Assembly: GCF_042676385.1 (NCBI RefSeq)
Contig: NZ_JBHTHA010000017.1
Coordinates: 124,001-188,000, forward strand
Direction: 5' to 3'
Source of the DNA: Paenibacillus_E sp042676385
GTDB lineage: Bacteria > Bacillota > Bacilli > Paenibacillales > NBRC-103111
DNA: 64,000 nt
Shown here: piece after piece, positions 8,050-15,937 of the stretch
Layout: each line of letters starts with the position of its first letter
How positions within the stretch are numbered: the first letter of the stretch is position 1
The notes under the pieces: model-generated
What the model was told of the DNA's origin: nothing
Database searches by the model: none
Seen by the model: only the letters and a program-made list of their open reading frames with translations
Made by a program: the position numbers and the translations under genes

Positions 8050-9681
8050 TTACATTTCGATCATCACATGTTGCTGAGCTTCCGTTCCGGATCCCGCACT
8101 TTCCTGCATGGCTTCCTTCTGTTTCTTTCTCTGTCTCATGAAGATGACCAATACGATCGAGATAAAAGCCGGAACCGCAGAGTACATCAGCGTATCGGCG
8201 ATGGCTCTCGTCAGGGCTTCCTTTTGCACCAAACCGTATAACACACCGATGACGCCGCTCGCCGCAGAGCCCGAATCCGTACCCAGCTCCATGTAACGAT
8301 GCACGACATTGGTTTGGAAATCCGAATACGCCGGTGAATTCGTAGAAATAACTTCGTTGAACCTGGCCCCGTACTGCGTCGATCTGTTATTCATAATACT
8401 TGTCAGCAGCGCGATACCCAGAGAGGCCATGACGTTACGAATGACGTTAGACACGGACGAGGCTCTGCCGATCATATGATTCGGGAGTGTGTTCATCCCG
8501 GCTGAAGACAGCGGCATCATACATAATCCGATCCCGATCCCGCGAATGATGAGCAAACCGCTCATCCAATGTGTTGAAGTTTCCTGTGAGAGCACATGCA
8601 GCTCCAGGGTCGTAAAGCCAAGAATCGCCAGTCCCAGCGCGCTAAGCGGTACAACGCCGTATTTGGATACCAGCTTCCCGGTCACCGGCATCATGAACGC
8701 CATCGCAATCGACTGCGGCATCATGACAAGCCCTGTTTGCATCGGCGTCAATCCCGTTACATTTTGCATGAAGATCGGCATCATATAAATACCACCCTGC
8801 ATGGAGATCATGACGAAGCTGGAAGCCGCCAAGCTTAGCGTAAAGACTCGGTTCTTGAACAGCCGGAAGTCCAGAATCGGGTTTTCCTTGCTAAGCTCCA
8901 CCCATATTAGAATTACAAAGCTAAAGAAAGAGATGAAAAACAAACTGACAATATACAAAGACGTCCACCCATCGGATTGACCATCTGTTAAAGCAAGCAG
9001 CAGCGTTGCGAATACAATCATAGACAAGATACTGCCGGTAAAATCAAACTTCAGCCCTGCGCGCTTCGGCGTCTCTTTCAAGATAATAAACCCGAGTGCA
9101 ACCGCAATGATCCCGATCGGAACGTTAATGTAAAATAAGTACCGCCAGCTGAAATTATCGACCAAGTAACCGCTGAGCGTAGGTCCCATGGCAGGCGCCG
9201 CCATGGCAGCGATGCCCCAGATGCCCATTGCAACCTGAATTTTGCTGCGGGGCATGATTTGATATAACATCGCCATGCCGACCGGCATGATGAAGCCTCC
9301 GCCTAACCCTTGAATAATGCGGAAAACGATCAAGCTCGTGTCGCTCCAGGCAACTCCGCACAAGATAGAACCTATAACAAAGGCGACTACTGTAGATAGA
9401 AACGTCGTTTTATAGCCAAACCGATCCGACAAAAACCCGCCCATCGGCACAACGACCGCCGAAGCAAGCATATAGCCCGTCACGACCCACTCGATCTCAG
9501 TCGAGGTTGAACCAAAGACTGCCATGAGCTTCGGAATGGCGACATTCATCAAGCTGTTGTCCAAAATCGCGAGAAACGTGCCGAGAATGAGCACCACCAG
9601 CGCCAGCCACTGGTATCCGGTGATTTTCTCTTCTTCCGGCTTGATTTCAGCTGCGGGGGAAGCTGCTTCCGTTGTTGACAT
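8050..9681 (-). CDS. MFS multidrug exporter, EmrB/QacA (DHA2) family
   Basis: A 543-aa, 14-TM transporter. Landmarks: AILDNSLMNVAIPKL in TM1, GFLSDRFGYK loop, FRIIQGLGGGFIMPVGMA, APAMGPTLSGYLVDNFSWR followed by YLFYINVPIG. AAAGGGGG lies 8 nt before the ATG. The gene follows two membrane-fusion protein genes, as in emrAB-type systems, so it is likely to export hydrophobic drugs or a metabolite. It is the second DHA2 pump in the window and is clearly different in sequence from the one at 1-1503. Confidence 0.92.
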   Translation of the reverse strand: MSTTEAASPAAEIKPEEEKITGYQWLALVVLILGTFLAILDNSLMNVAIPKLMAVFGSTSTEIEWVVTGYMLASAVVVPMGGFLSDRFGYKTTFLSTVVAFVIGSILCGVAWSDTSLIVFRIIQGLGGGFIMPVGMAMLYQIMPRSKIQVAMGIWGIAAMAAPAMGPTLSGYLVDNFSWRYLFYINVPIGIIAVALGFIILKETPKRAGLKFDFTGSILSMIVFATLLLALTDGQSDGWTSLYIVSLFFISFFSFVILIWVELSKENPILDFRLFKNRVFTLSLAASSFVMISMQGGIYMMPIFMQNVTGLTPMQTGLVMMPQSIAMAFMMPVTGKLVSKYGVVPLSALGLAILGFTTLELHVLSQETSTHWMSGLLIIRGIGIGLCMMPLSSAGMNTLPNHMIGRASSVSNVIRNVMASLGIALLTSIMNNRSTQYGARFNEVISTNSPAYSDFQTNVVHRYMELGTDSGSAASGVIGVLYGLVQKEALTRAIADTLMYSAVPAFISIVLVIFMRQRKKQKEAMQESAGSGTEAQQHVMIEM

Positions 9682-9695
9682 CTGTGTCGCCCCCT

Positions 9696-11012
9696 TTATT
9701 CGGCATGAACCTTGGCTCCGTCGGTCAGCTTGTCACCCGGATTTAGCACAATTTTATCATTTGTATTTAAAGGAGATTGCCCTTTAAGATACACCCAATC
9801 CTGGTTTTTCTCTTCCGTTTGCAATTCAACCGGGTGAACCGTATCCCCGCTTAACTTGTAAACGATCGATTTCCCGTCTTTTTGCACGACGGCTGCTTTC
9901 GGAATCTCCACTCGACTCTCGCCGCCGCTTCCTCCGAATGCAACGCTTGCGACTGCCCCTGCATGTAAAGAGCCGTCTGTGTTGCTTACCGTCAGCTTCA
10001 CAGGGAATGTATTGTTATTCGTATCCGAGACCGGACTTACGAATGTAATCGTACCTTCGAACGTTTTACCCGGGATGCTAGGTACGATGACGGATGCTTT
10101 CGCGCCTTGCTTAATCGAACCCACCATATCTTCCGGAACGCTCACTTCCACCTTCACTTGATCCATACTGACAACCGTCAGCAGCGGAGCTCCGGCTTGG
10201 GCCATTTCCCCTGCGTTTACGCTCTTTTTCACGATCACGCCGTCGATTGGCGAGACAACACCGGCATTTTTAACCGCGTTCTGGGCTAAATTGAAGGATG
10301 CTTGCTTCGCTGACACATCCGCCTTTAGTTGCTCCAGCGTATTGGCCGTTGCTCCTTCTTTAGCTAAGCTTAGCTTAGCCTGTGCCGCAGATAATTGCGC
10401 ATTTGTCGCCTGCTGCTGGGATACCGCCGATTCATAAGCCGACTTGGCCTTATCATAGTCCAGTGATACTTTATCCAGCTCATCCTGCGTTACGTCGCCT
10501 TGGTCGAAACTGTTCTTCGCGTGGTTGTAACTCTTAGTTACGAGATCCAGCGCCGCTTTCGCTTGCGTCACGCCCGCAGCCGCTTGATTCACGCCCGCCT
10601 TTGCTTGTTCCACAGCTGCCGCAGCCGCTTGCAGATCCTGCGAACGTGCGCCCGCTTCCGTATCCGCCAGCTTCGCTTGCGATGCCGTCAGACCCGCTTG
10701 CGCTTGATCGAGCTGCTGCGTCAGATCCTCCGGATCGATTTGCACAAGGATGTCGCCCTTCTTCACTTTCGCGCCTTCTTCCACGTTCACGGAGGCAATT
10801 TTGCCGCTGATCTTGGAAACGACCTGTACGGTTTGATCTGCCGCCAATTTACCGCTCGCGCCTACAGCATTTGTGCTGCCCAGCGTTATCACTTTCACAG
10901 ACGGTACCTGAGTTCCGGCAGCGCTTGTCGGCGTACTTCCGCAACCGCTCACCATCATCATCGAACCGGCCAGAACACTTAAAGACAATACTACGTTAAG
11001 ATGTTTTCTCAT
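9696..11012 (-). CDS. Membrane-fusion protein (HlyD/RND adaptor type), lipoprotein
   Basis: A 438-aa protein. The start at 11012 is chosen because AAGGTG lies 6 nt upstream and it opens a lipoprotein signal with lipobox VSGC (MRKHLNVVLSLSVLAGSMMMVSGC). Order of parts: barrel-sandwich half (VVSKISGKIASVNVEEGAKVKKGDILVQID), a long alpha-helical hairpin rich in Ala/Gln/Lys (about 95-250), second half (VVSPIDGVIVKKSVNAGEMA), then beta-barrel and membrane-proximal domains. In a Gram-positive it would sit on the outer face of the membrane and assist the pump encoded next. Its start lies 10 nt after the stop of the preceding adaptor gene. Confidence 0.9.
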   Translation of the reverse strand: MRKHLNVVLSLSVLAGSMMMVSGCGSTPTSAAGTQVPSVKVITLGSTNAVGASGKLAADQTVQVVSKISGKIASVNVEEGAKVKKGDILVQIDPEDLTQQLDQAQAGLTASQAKLADTEAGARSQDLQAAAAAVEQAKAGVNQAAAGVTQAKAALDLVTKSYNHAKNSFDQGDVTQDELDKVSLDYDKAKSAYESAVSQQQATNAQLSAAQAKLSLAKEGATANTLEQLKADVSAKQASFNLAQNAVKNAGVVSPIDGVIVKKSVNAGEMAQAGAPLLTVVSMDQVKVEVSVPEDMVGSIKQGAKASVIVPSIPGKTFEGTITFVSPVSDTNNNTFPVKLTVSNTDGSLHAGAVASVAFGGSGGESRVEIPKAAVVQKDGKSIVYKLSGDTVHPVELQTEEKNQDWVYLKGQSPLNTNDKIVLNPGDKLTDGAKVHAE

Positions 11013-11022
11013 GGGTGTCACC

Positions 11023-11682
11023 TTACTCCCCTTTGATGTGGATCTTGATCTGAGCATTCATGCCCGGCGCCAGATCAAATCCCTGATGATCGTCGATCGA
11101 TATTTTGACATTCATGCGCTGCGTAACCTTCGTGAAGTTCCCGCTCGTACTCGTTGTCGGAAGCAAAGAGAAGGTAGACGCCGTCGCTTGACCGATCTCG
11201 AACACTTTCCCTTTAAACTCGGTTCCGCCATAAGTATCCAATGCAAAAGTTACGGGCTGACCCACCCGAATCTTCTTGATTTTCGTTTCTTCCACGTCTG
11301 CCGATACATACAGCGCGTTTTTATCCACAATCATCGCAACCGATTGACCCGGCGAAACCACCTCGCCGACTTTGGCTGCCGTTTGGATAACCGTTCCGCC
11401 GATCGGAGAACGCAAGGAAGCTTGATCCAGCAAGCTGTTCGATAAATTCGTAATATCTTGCTGCCCGACGATTTGATCGGCCACAACCGTATCGCCTACC
11501 TTGACGCCCAGCGAGTTGATTTTACCTGAAATCCGTGGCATAACCCTGTAAATATCTCCGGCAATACGTGCGTTATCCGTCGAGACGAAATACGCTCCCT
11601 CGTACCAGTAATACCCGCCAATACCGGCTCCGCTGACGACCATAACGGCAAGAATAATGACTAAAACCAGTTTTCGTTTCAT
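11023..11682 (-). CDS. Membrane-fusion protein (EmrA/HlyD type), short form without helical hairpin
   Basis: A 219-aa protein starting MKRKLVLVIILAVMVVSGAG with one N-terminal TM helix. The ATG overlaps the marR stop (ATGA) and has GGAGGG upstream. It has a biotinyl-lipoyl-like half (YFVSTDNARIAGDIYRVMPR, ISGKINSLGVKVGDTVVADQ), then almost directly the second half (LRSPIGGTVIQTAAKVGEVV), so the coiled-coil arm typical of EmrA is nearly absent. The TDNA(R/Y) motif is the EmrA hallmark. Length is about 60% of the family norm. It precedes a second, full-length adaptor, so the operon encodes two unlike fusion proteins for one pump. Confidence 0.88.
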   Translation of the reverse strand: MKRKLVLVIILAVMVVSGAGIGGYYWYEGAYFVSTDNARIAGDIYRVMPRISGKINSLGVKVGDTVVADQIVGQQDITNLSNSLLDQASLRSPIGGTVIQTAAKVGEVVSPGQSVAMIVDKNALYVSADVEETKIKKIRVGQPVTFALDTYGGTEFKGKVFEIGQATASTFSLLPTTSTSGNFTKVTQRMNVKISIDDHQGFDLAPGMNAQIKIHIKGE

Positions 11683-12122
11683 TCCATTCCCTCCAGCTTT
11701 TTCTCCATATGTGCAATGAGTGTGCCTATGACATCCTTGCATATAGCAATTTGTTCAGGCGTAAATGTGTCCTCGAGCCCTGCGTAAAACTCTCGATTCA
11801 GGTCCTCGACCTTCGTCTTCTTCATCTGCTGACAAAAATTCGTCGTACCAATCCAAACCACTCTTCGATCCTGCTCATCCCGCTTGCGCTCAACCAGTCC
11901 GTCTCGCTCCAACCGATCAACAATGCCGGAAACGGTGCTGTTGCTGAGCTGCACGGCTTGAGCCAGATCGACAAGCTTTCTGGGCTCTTTCATGAACAAT
12001 TCCCGTAAAATAAACAGCTGCGGTCCAGTCAACTCTTCCCGTTGGAGCGCCTTATACGTGAGAGTTAAGCGTAATTTTTGCAGCTTCATCAGATCAGCGA
12101 CAAGATTTTTTACATCCTCCAA
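11679..12122 (-). CDS. MarR family transcriptional regulator
   Basis: A 147-aa protein starting at a TTG (12122) with AAGGGGG 7-8 nt upstream; the nearby ATG is out of frame and hits a stop at once. The winged helix is clear: ELTGPQLFILRELF, then KLVDLAQAVQLSNSTVSGIVDRLERDGLVERKRDEQDRR with the DxRxV wing. It heads the operon of two fusion proteins, pump and secreted protein and is expected to repress it. Candidate operators lie just upstream (12163-12197). Confidence 0.9.
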   Translation of the reverse strand: MEDVKNLVADLMKLQKLRLTLTYKALQREELTGPQLFILRELFMKEPRKLVDLAQAVQLSNSTVSGIVDRLERDGLVERKRDEQDRRVVWIGTTNFCQQMKKTKVEDLNREFYAGLEDTFTPEQIAICKDVIGTLIAHMEKKLEGME

Positions 12123-12162
12123 ACCACTTCCCCCTTAGCATTTGCTACCCTGTATGAACCCC

Positions 12163-12197
12163 CGAATATTTCGGACGCGAATCTTTCGTATGCGAAA
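12163..12197. promoter_or_regulatory. Alternating CGAA/TTCG array, candidate MarR operator
   Basis: Five half-sites in strict alternation: CGAA-tat-TTCG-gacg-CGAA-tct-TTCG-tatg-CGAA. It contains the perfect palindrome TTTCGTATGCGAAA-like core at 12184-12197 (5-bp arms). It lies 41-75 bp before the marR start, where a bound repressor would block transcription. Confidence 0.5.
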
Positions 12198-12272
12198 TAA
12201 TCAACGTCACCTATCATAACACGCTTTTTTCATTCTGGAAATATTTATCTTTGTGAATAATGTGTGAAAAAG

Positions 12273-12304
12273 TTTTGAAATTTGGATGTGTTATTATTTC
12301 AAAT
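12273..12304. promoter_or_regulatory. Upstream dyad, candidate TetR operator 1
   Basis: TTTTGAAAT (12273-12281) and ATTTCAAAT (12296-12304) are inverted with a 14-nt gap. The same arms recur at 12340-12370. Confidence 0.45.
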
Positions 12305-12339
12305 CAATCTTACAAAGTTCCTGCTCGCTTGTAAATATG

Positions 12340-12381
12340 TTTTGAAATATTTTTGATAAAAATTTCAAAAGTGGTTATACT
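12340..12381 (+). promoter_or_regulatory. Promoter of the TetR gene overlapped by candidate TetR operator 2
   Basis: TTGATA (12353-12358), 17-nt spacer, TATACT (12376-12381). A dyad with arms TTTTGAAAT (12340-12348) and ATTTCAAAA (12362-12370), gap 13 nt, straddles the -35. This fits autorepression by the gene product. Confidence 0.55.
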
Positions 12382-12400
12382 AGAAGTGGAGGTGTACACC

Positions 12401-12979
12401 TTGGACGGGTATACAAAACGCACAAGAGAGAAAATGAAAAATATCGAAGAGGCCACTCTCTCTCTTTTACACTTGGACTTGAATGACATCAAAATAGCTG
12501 ACATTGCCCAGAAAGCGGCCGTGTCGCAAGTAACCATCTATAATTATTACGGGAGTAAAGAGAAACTGATAGAAACGGTTATCCTGCAGTTAATAGAGCG
12601 GCAGCTTCAACGATTTGAAGAAATCATAGAAACCGATTTACCGTTCACTGAAAAATTAAAACTCATCATCTCTGTCAAAAAACTAACGGCACGTCAGAGT
12701 AATATATATAAACTGGCTGCTCAAGACGAAAGATTCCGCGAATGGCTCAGCATTTATTTCCATAGAACCATCCCCCTGTTTATGATATTAATTCAACAAG
12801 GCAGACAATCCGGCCATATCCGCGAGTCCGTGAAAGATGAAGCCTTATTATTTTATTTAAATCTATTAGAACGGTCAGTAACCCGGCTAGACGAAAATTT
12901 CAATATTCCCGGTGGGTTTGAATCTATTTCAGATGGTTTAACCGATTTGTTTTTGTATGGGATTTTGAAACAGAATTGA
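12401..12979 (+). CDS. TetR/AcrR family transcriptional regulator
   Basis: A 192-aa protein starting at TTG 12401, preceded by GTGGAGG 8 nt upstream; the longer frame from 12353 would run through the promoter. N-terminal TetR helix-turn-helix: EEATLSLLHLDLNDIKIADIAQKAAVSQVTIYNYYGSKEKLI (helix 3 motif TIYNYYGSKE). The C-terminal ligand domain is not informative. It is divergent from the marR efflux operon and shares its 280-bp intergenic region, so it may co-regulate efflux or only itself. A terminator follows. Confidence 0.9.
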   Translation: MDGYTKRTREKMKNIEEATLSLLHLDLNDIKIADIAQKAAVSQVTIYNYYGSKEKLIETVILQLIERQLQRFEEIIETDLPFTEKLKLIISVKKLTARQSNIYKLAAQDERFREWLSIYFHRTIPLFMILIQQGRQSGHIRESVKDEALLFYLNLLERSVTRLDENFNIPGGFESISDGLTDLFLYGILKQN

Positions 12980-12981
12980 AC

Positions 12982-13018
12982 AAAGGAGTTGTCGTCACGG
13001 ACAGCTCCTTCTTTTATA
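12982..13018 (+). terminator. Terminator of the TetR gene
   Basis: AAAGGAGTTGTC pairs with GGACAGCTCCTT, followed by CTTTTAT. Confidence 0.75.
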
Positions 13019-13035
13019 AGACCCTCTTAAACTAC

Positions 13036-13449
13036 TTATCGTCCGGAATCTGTACCTTTTGACGTCTTCGGAATAGAAGCGGCAGAAGCGCAAAGACGCC
13101 ATATAAAGCTAAAGCCCAGTAATTTTCGCGTCATATAAAAAGCAAGCAGCGCCCCTGCTCCCGCTCCAATGATATCGTACAGCGTTCCCCAGAAGGCTCC
13201 GAACACAAAACCTCCGAATATTGTCAAAGGTGTTGCCGGAAACAGCACTAACGGACGCAAAGTGTAGACCACAATATACAGCAGACCGCCCACTACGTCT
13301 AGATTCCGCAACCAATCGCTAAGAAAATCCATATCTACTCGAGACCAGACACCCGTTACTTGGAGTACGAGCAGGCAAGTCCCAGCGGCTAGAAACCAGA
13401 TCAGCAGCAACCAAAGCGATTTCACGCGCACCATGGCTTCCCACCACAT
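13036..13449 (-). pseudogene. TVP38/TMEM64 (VTT domain) membrane protein, C-terminally truncated
   Basis: A 137-aa frame. It shows an N-terminal TM helix and the first half of the VTT/SNARE-associated domain, with the family signature LRPLVLFPATPLTIFGG and FGAFWGTLYDIIGAGAGALLAFYMTRKLLG. After residue about 112 the family sequence stops and is replaced by about 25 unrelated residues ending KTSKGTDSGR. Normal members are about 190-230 aa, so roughly 40% is missing. No other frame restores it. The end abuts the TetR terminator, so a deletion probably fused the gene to foreign DNA. The ATG follows AAGAAGG with no spacer; an ATG five codons later is an alternative. Confidence 0.65.
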
Positions 13450-13530
13450 CCTTCTTAATTCTGTTGTGTTCCATCTTACACAAATTTACAGCGGAATATC
13501 AACAACAGAAACGGTTCTGACAAAACAAAA

Positions 13531-13568
13531 AAAAGGATCAAGCAGTTCACCTGCTCGACCCCTTTTTT
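13531..13568 (-). terminator. Terminator of the isomerase/epimerase-like gene
   Basis: Minus strand GGGGTCGAGCAG, loop GTGA, ACTGCTTGATCC then TTTTTTTT. Confidence 0.8.
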
Positions 13569-13578
13569 CCAAATACCC

Positions 13579-14430
13579 TTAAGCCAACCACTGCTTCACT
13601 TTCGTCGAAAAGTTCTGCAGCATCTCTTTCGAACCATACTGCCCGCTGAAATCTTCGATGCCCAGATAGCCGTCGTAGCCGACTGTTTTCAAATCGCCGA
13701 GCAGCTTCTTCCAGTTCACGATGCCTTCATCCAGTGGTGACCACTCGCTGGTCCAAAGCGCAATACCGTCCTGACGCTCTCCCGTCGGTATCCACTGCGT
13801 GTTCTTGACGTGAACGTGAGCGAGGTAAGGCCCGAGCAGCTCAAGGCCCATGCGGAAGTTCTCAAAGCCCTCATGCACCATATTTCCTGCATCGTGCAAT
13901 ACGCCAACGTGCTCCGGATTGAAACCAGACACTAATCTATACGCTAAACCAGCGCTAGGCGCGATTGTTTTGTGATGGATTTCAACCAAGCCTTTTACGC
14001 CATATTGCTGCGAAAGTTCCTGAACGCTATGCAGGAATTTCACTTCTTCAGCAAACAGGTCATTGTAGTTCTTACGTCCATCGTACCCAGGAACGCCTAC
14101 ACGAATGAAACCCGCGCCTACTTTCTTCGCAACCAGCATGGCCCGTTCCGTACCCTCAACATCTCCGTAGGTCAAATATGGCGTCACGCTTAAATTGACT
14201 AAACGATGCTCTATAGCGGCAAGTCTGAATCGCTCAAGCTCTTCATCCGATGCCGACGGATTAATGGAACAAATGTTATTTCTCCAAAAAGAAGGCTCTT
14301 CATTCGCAAATTCTGCGGGGACTTCCTTATAACGCCACTCAATACCGTCAATCCCAGCTGCCTCGGCCGCTTTTGCCAATTCTTCCGGTGTCAGGTCTGG
14401 TGTAGCCACGGTAAATACGGATAGTTTCAT
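13579..14430 (-). CDS. Sugar phosphate isomerase/epimerase-like TIM-barrel protein
   Basis: A 283-aa xylose-isomerase-like (AP_endonuc_2) barrel: MKLSVFTVATPDLTPEELAK, GIDGIEWRY, then metal-ligand candidates in GLVEIHHKT (E, H), VLHDAGN (D), AHVHVKN (H) and GYLGIEDFSG (E). This fits the E-D-H-E metal set of the family. AGGTGAGGG precedes the ATG. It is divergent from an AraC regulator with a sugar-sensing-type cupin, suggesting use of a sugar or cyclitol. Substrate unknown. Confidence 0.85.
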   Translation of the reverse strand: MKLSVFTVATPDLTPEELAKAAEAAGIDGIEWRYKEVPAEFANEEPSFWRNNICSINPSASDEELERFRLAAIEHRLVNLSVTPYLTYGDVEGTERAMLVAKKVGAGFIRVGVPGYDGRKNYNDLFAEEVKFLHSVQELSQQYGVKGLVEIHHKTIAPSAGLAYRLVSGFNPEHVGVLHDAGNMVHEGFENFRMGLELLGPYLAHVHVKNTQWIPTGERQDGIALWTSEWSPLDEGIVNWKKLLGDLKTVGYDGYLGIEDFSGQYGSKEMLQNFSTKVKQWLA

Positions 14431-14681
14431 CTTGTTCCCTCACCTCGTCAAATGGTTTATCTCCCCTTTATTTTGCAGTATAATAATAACGTATTCATTG
14501 CAATAATTGGGCAAAAGTATGCTTATATTGACCGCTTCAGATCATAAATTCATTAACGTGCTTAAGCGAAATGAAACCATTCTGAACGGCATGAAAAGCT
14601 ACATCTTACGCAGGGTCATTCATCGTGGAGATGGCTCCGAATAGAAGCTTTTCTTACTCCATAACAAGGAGATTACCGCAT

Positions 14682-15533
14682 ATGCAAGAACTCTACCAAA
14701 ACTTACATCAAGCCATTAATTTCAGGCATGGCGTTACCCACGATCCGGGACATCTTGATTTTCACCGGCATCACGATTTATATGAAATTTACTTTTTCCT
14801 TACCGGAGACGTTCATTACTTTATAGAAAAGCAAGTATATCCGCTTCAATATGGGGACCTCCTCATTATGCACAGCAATGAGCTGCATAGGCCTAATTTT
14901 CAATCCAAAAAGCAGCGCTACGAGAATATCGTCATTCACTTTAACCCTAAACTGATCCAAGCGTTCAGCTCCCCTCAATTCGATCTGCTGCATTGTTTCA
15001 ACAGCCGCGTCCTGGGCGAGAAAAATCGAATGAGGTTGACGCCGCAGCAAATCACCGACATCATGGAGCTCTACGAACGTATGGATATTCACAGCCGTTC
15101 TCAAGCTCGCGCAGGCTCGGAAGTGTTGTATGTCTCTGCATTTATTGAGCTCCTTGTCTTCATCAATCGATTGTTTCAAAGTCAAGGCAAGCAGGAAGAG
15201 CAAGTTATGATTCCGGACAAGCTCACATCACTCCTAACCTATATCGATGAAAATCTGGATCAGGATCTATCGCTCGATGTACTGGAACAGGTTGTCTTTA
15301 TGAACCGTTCGTACCTATGCCGACTCTTCAAAAAGCATACCGGCAGCACGATCCACGAGCATATTCTATTCAAGCGGATCGCTAAAGCGAAGCTGCTGCT
15401 GCGGGAAGGCAGCACAGTCACGGATGCATGTCAGCTGGCAGGCTTTAACGACTATTCCAATTTTATTCGCACATTCAAGAAAGCCGTCGGTCTCCCGCCC
15501 CGGCAATATCAGGCGCAGCAGCGCCGAGTGTAA
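14682..15533 (+). CDS. AraC family transcriptional regulator with N-terminal cupin
   Basis: A 283-aa protein. Start at 14682 has AAGGAG 10 nt upstream; the longer frame has no ribosome site. N-terminal cupin (HLDFHRHHDLYEIYFFLTGDVHYFIE, GDLLIMHSNELHRP) and two C-terminal HTH motifs (LSLDVLEQVVFMNRSYLCRLFKKHTGSTIHEHI; VTDACQLAGFNDYSNFIRTFKKAVGLPPRQYQ). It probably controls the divergent isomerase/epimerase-like gene. The 250-bp divergent region shows no obvious direct repeats by eye. Confidence 0.92.
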   Translation: MQELYQNLHQAINFRHGVTHDPGHLDFHRHHDLYEIYFFLTGDVHYFIEKQVYPLQYGDLLIMHSNELHRPNFQSKKQRYENIVIHFNPKLIQAFSSPQFDLLHCFNSRVLGEKNRMRLTPQQITDIMELYERMDIHSRSQARAGSEVLYVSAFIELLVFINRLFQSQGKQEEQVMIPDKLTSLLTYIDENLDQDLSLDVLEQVVFMNRSYLCRLFKKHTGSTIHEHILFKRIAKAKLLLREGSTVTDACQLAGFNDYSNFIRTFKKAVGLPPRQYQAQQRRV

Positions 15534-15550
15534 CTTTTCAAAAGAATCCC

Positions 15551-15579
15551 TTGACATTACGCTCAAACGATACTATAGT
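15551..15579 (+). promoter_or_regulatory. SigmaA promoter of the thrS leader
   Basis: TTGACA (15551-15556), exactly 17 nt, TATAGT (15574-15579). Transcription would start near 15586 and yield a 350-nt leader before thrS. Confidence 0.85.
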
Positions 15580-15585
15580 ATTGAA

Positions 15586-15895
15586 CCAAATCCATATGTA
15601 AGGCTTTGACCAAAGACATGGTTTCCTTCACGGGCTGCCCAGAGAGAGAAGTGTAAGCTGCGAGCTTCTCCTGTACCGGATCGAGATTACCCCTTTGCAG
15701 CCGTGGCGCCCAACCCGTTGAGAGTTCGAACGGCAGTAAGCGGCACCGTCTTATCCCCGATAACGGATACCAATGAGGACCTTGCATCTGCTTGCTTTGG
15801 CAATTTGCCACTGTATGACATGCTGCAGGTCGAATTAGGGTGGAACCACGAGCTGAACGCACTCGTCCCTTTGTGGATAGAGGCGTTTTTTTGCG
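15586..15895 (+). ncRNA. T-box riboswitch leader of thrS
   Basis: The T-box sequence AGGGTGGAACCACG is at 15837-15850, next to the expected stem (CGAGCTG) and a factor-independent terminator: ACGCACTC pairs with GAGGCGT (one bulged A) and then T7, ending near 15893. The AGAGAG of stem I is at 15641-15650. A candidate Thr specifier ACC lies at 15689-15691, but the specifier loop was not folded. Uncharged tRNA-Thr would pair with the T-box and relieve termination. Confidence 0.88.
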
Positions 15896-15937
15896 TTCAA
15901 AAATAATCATGAACAAAGAAGAAATGGAGGCTGGAAC

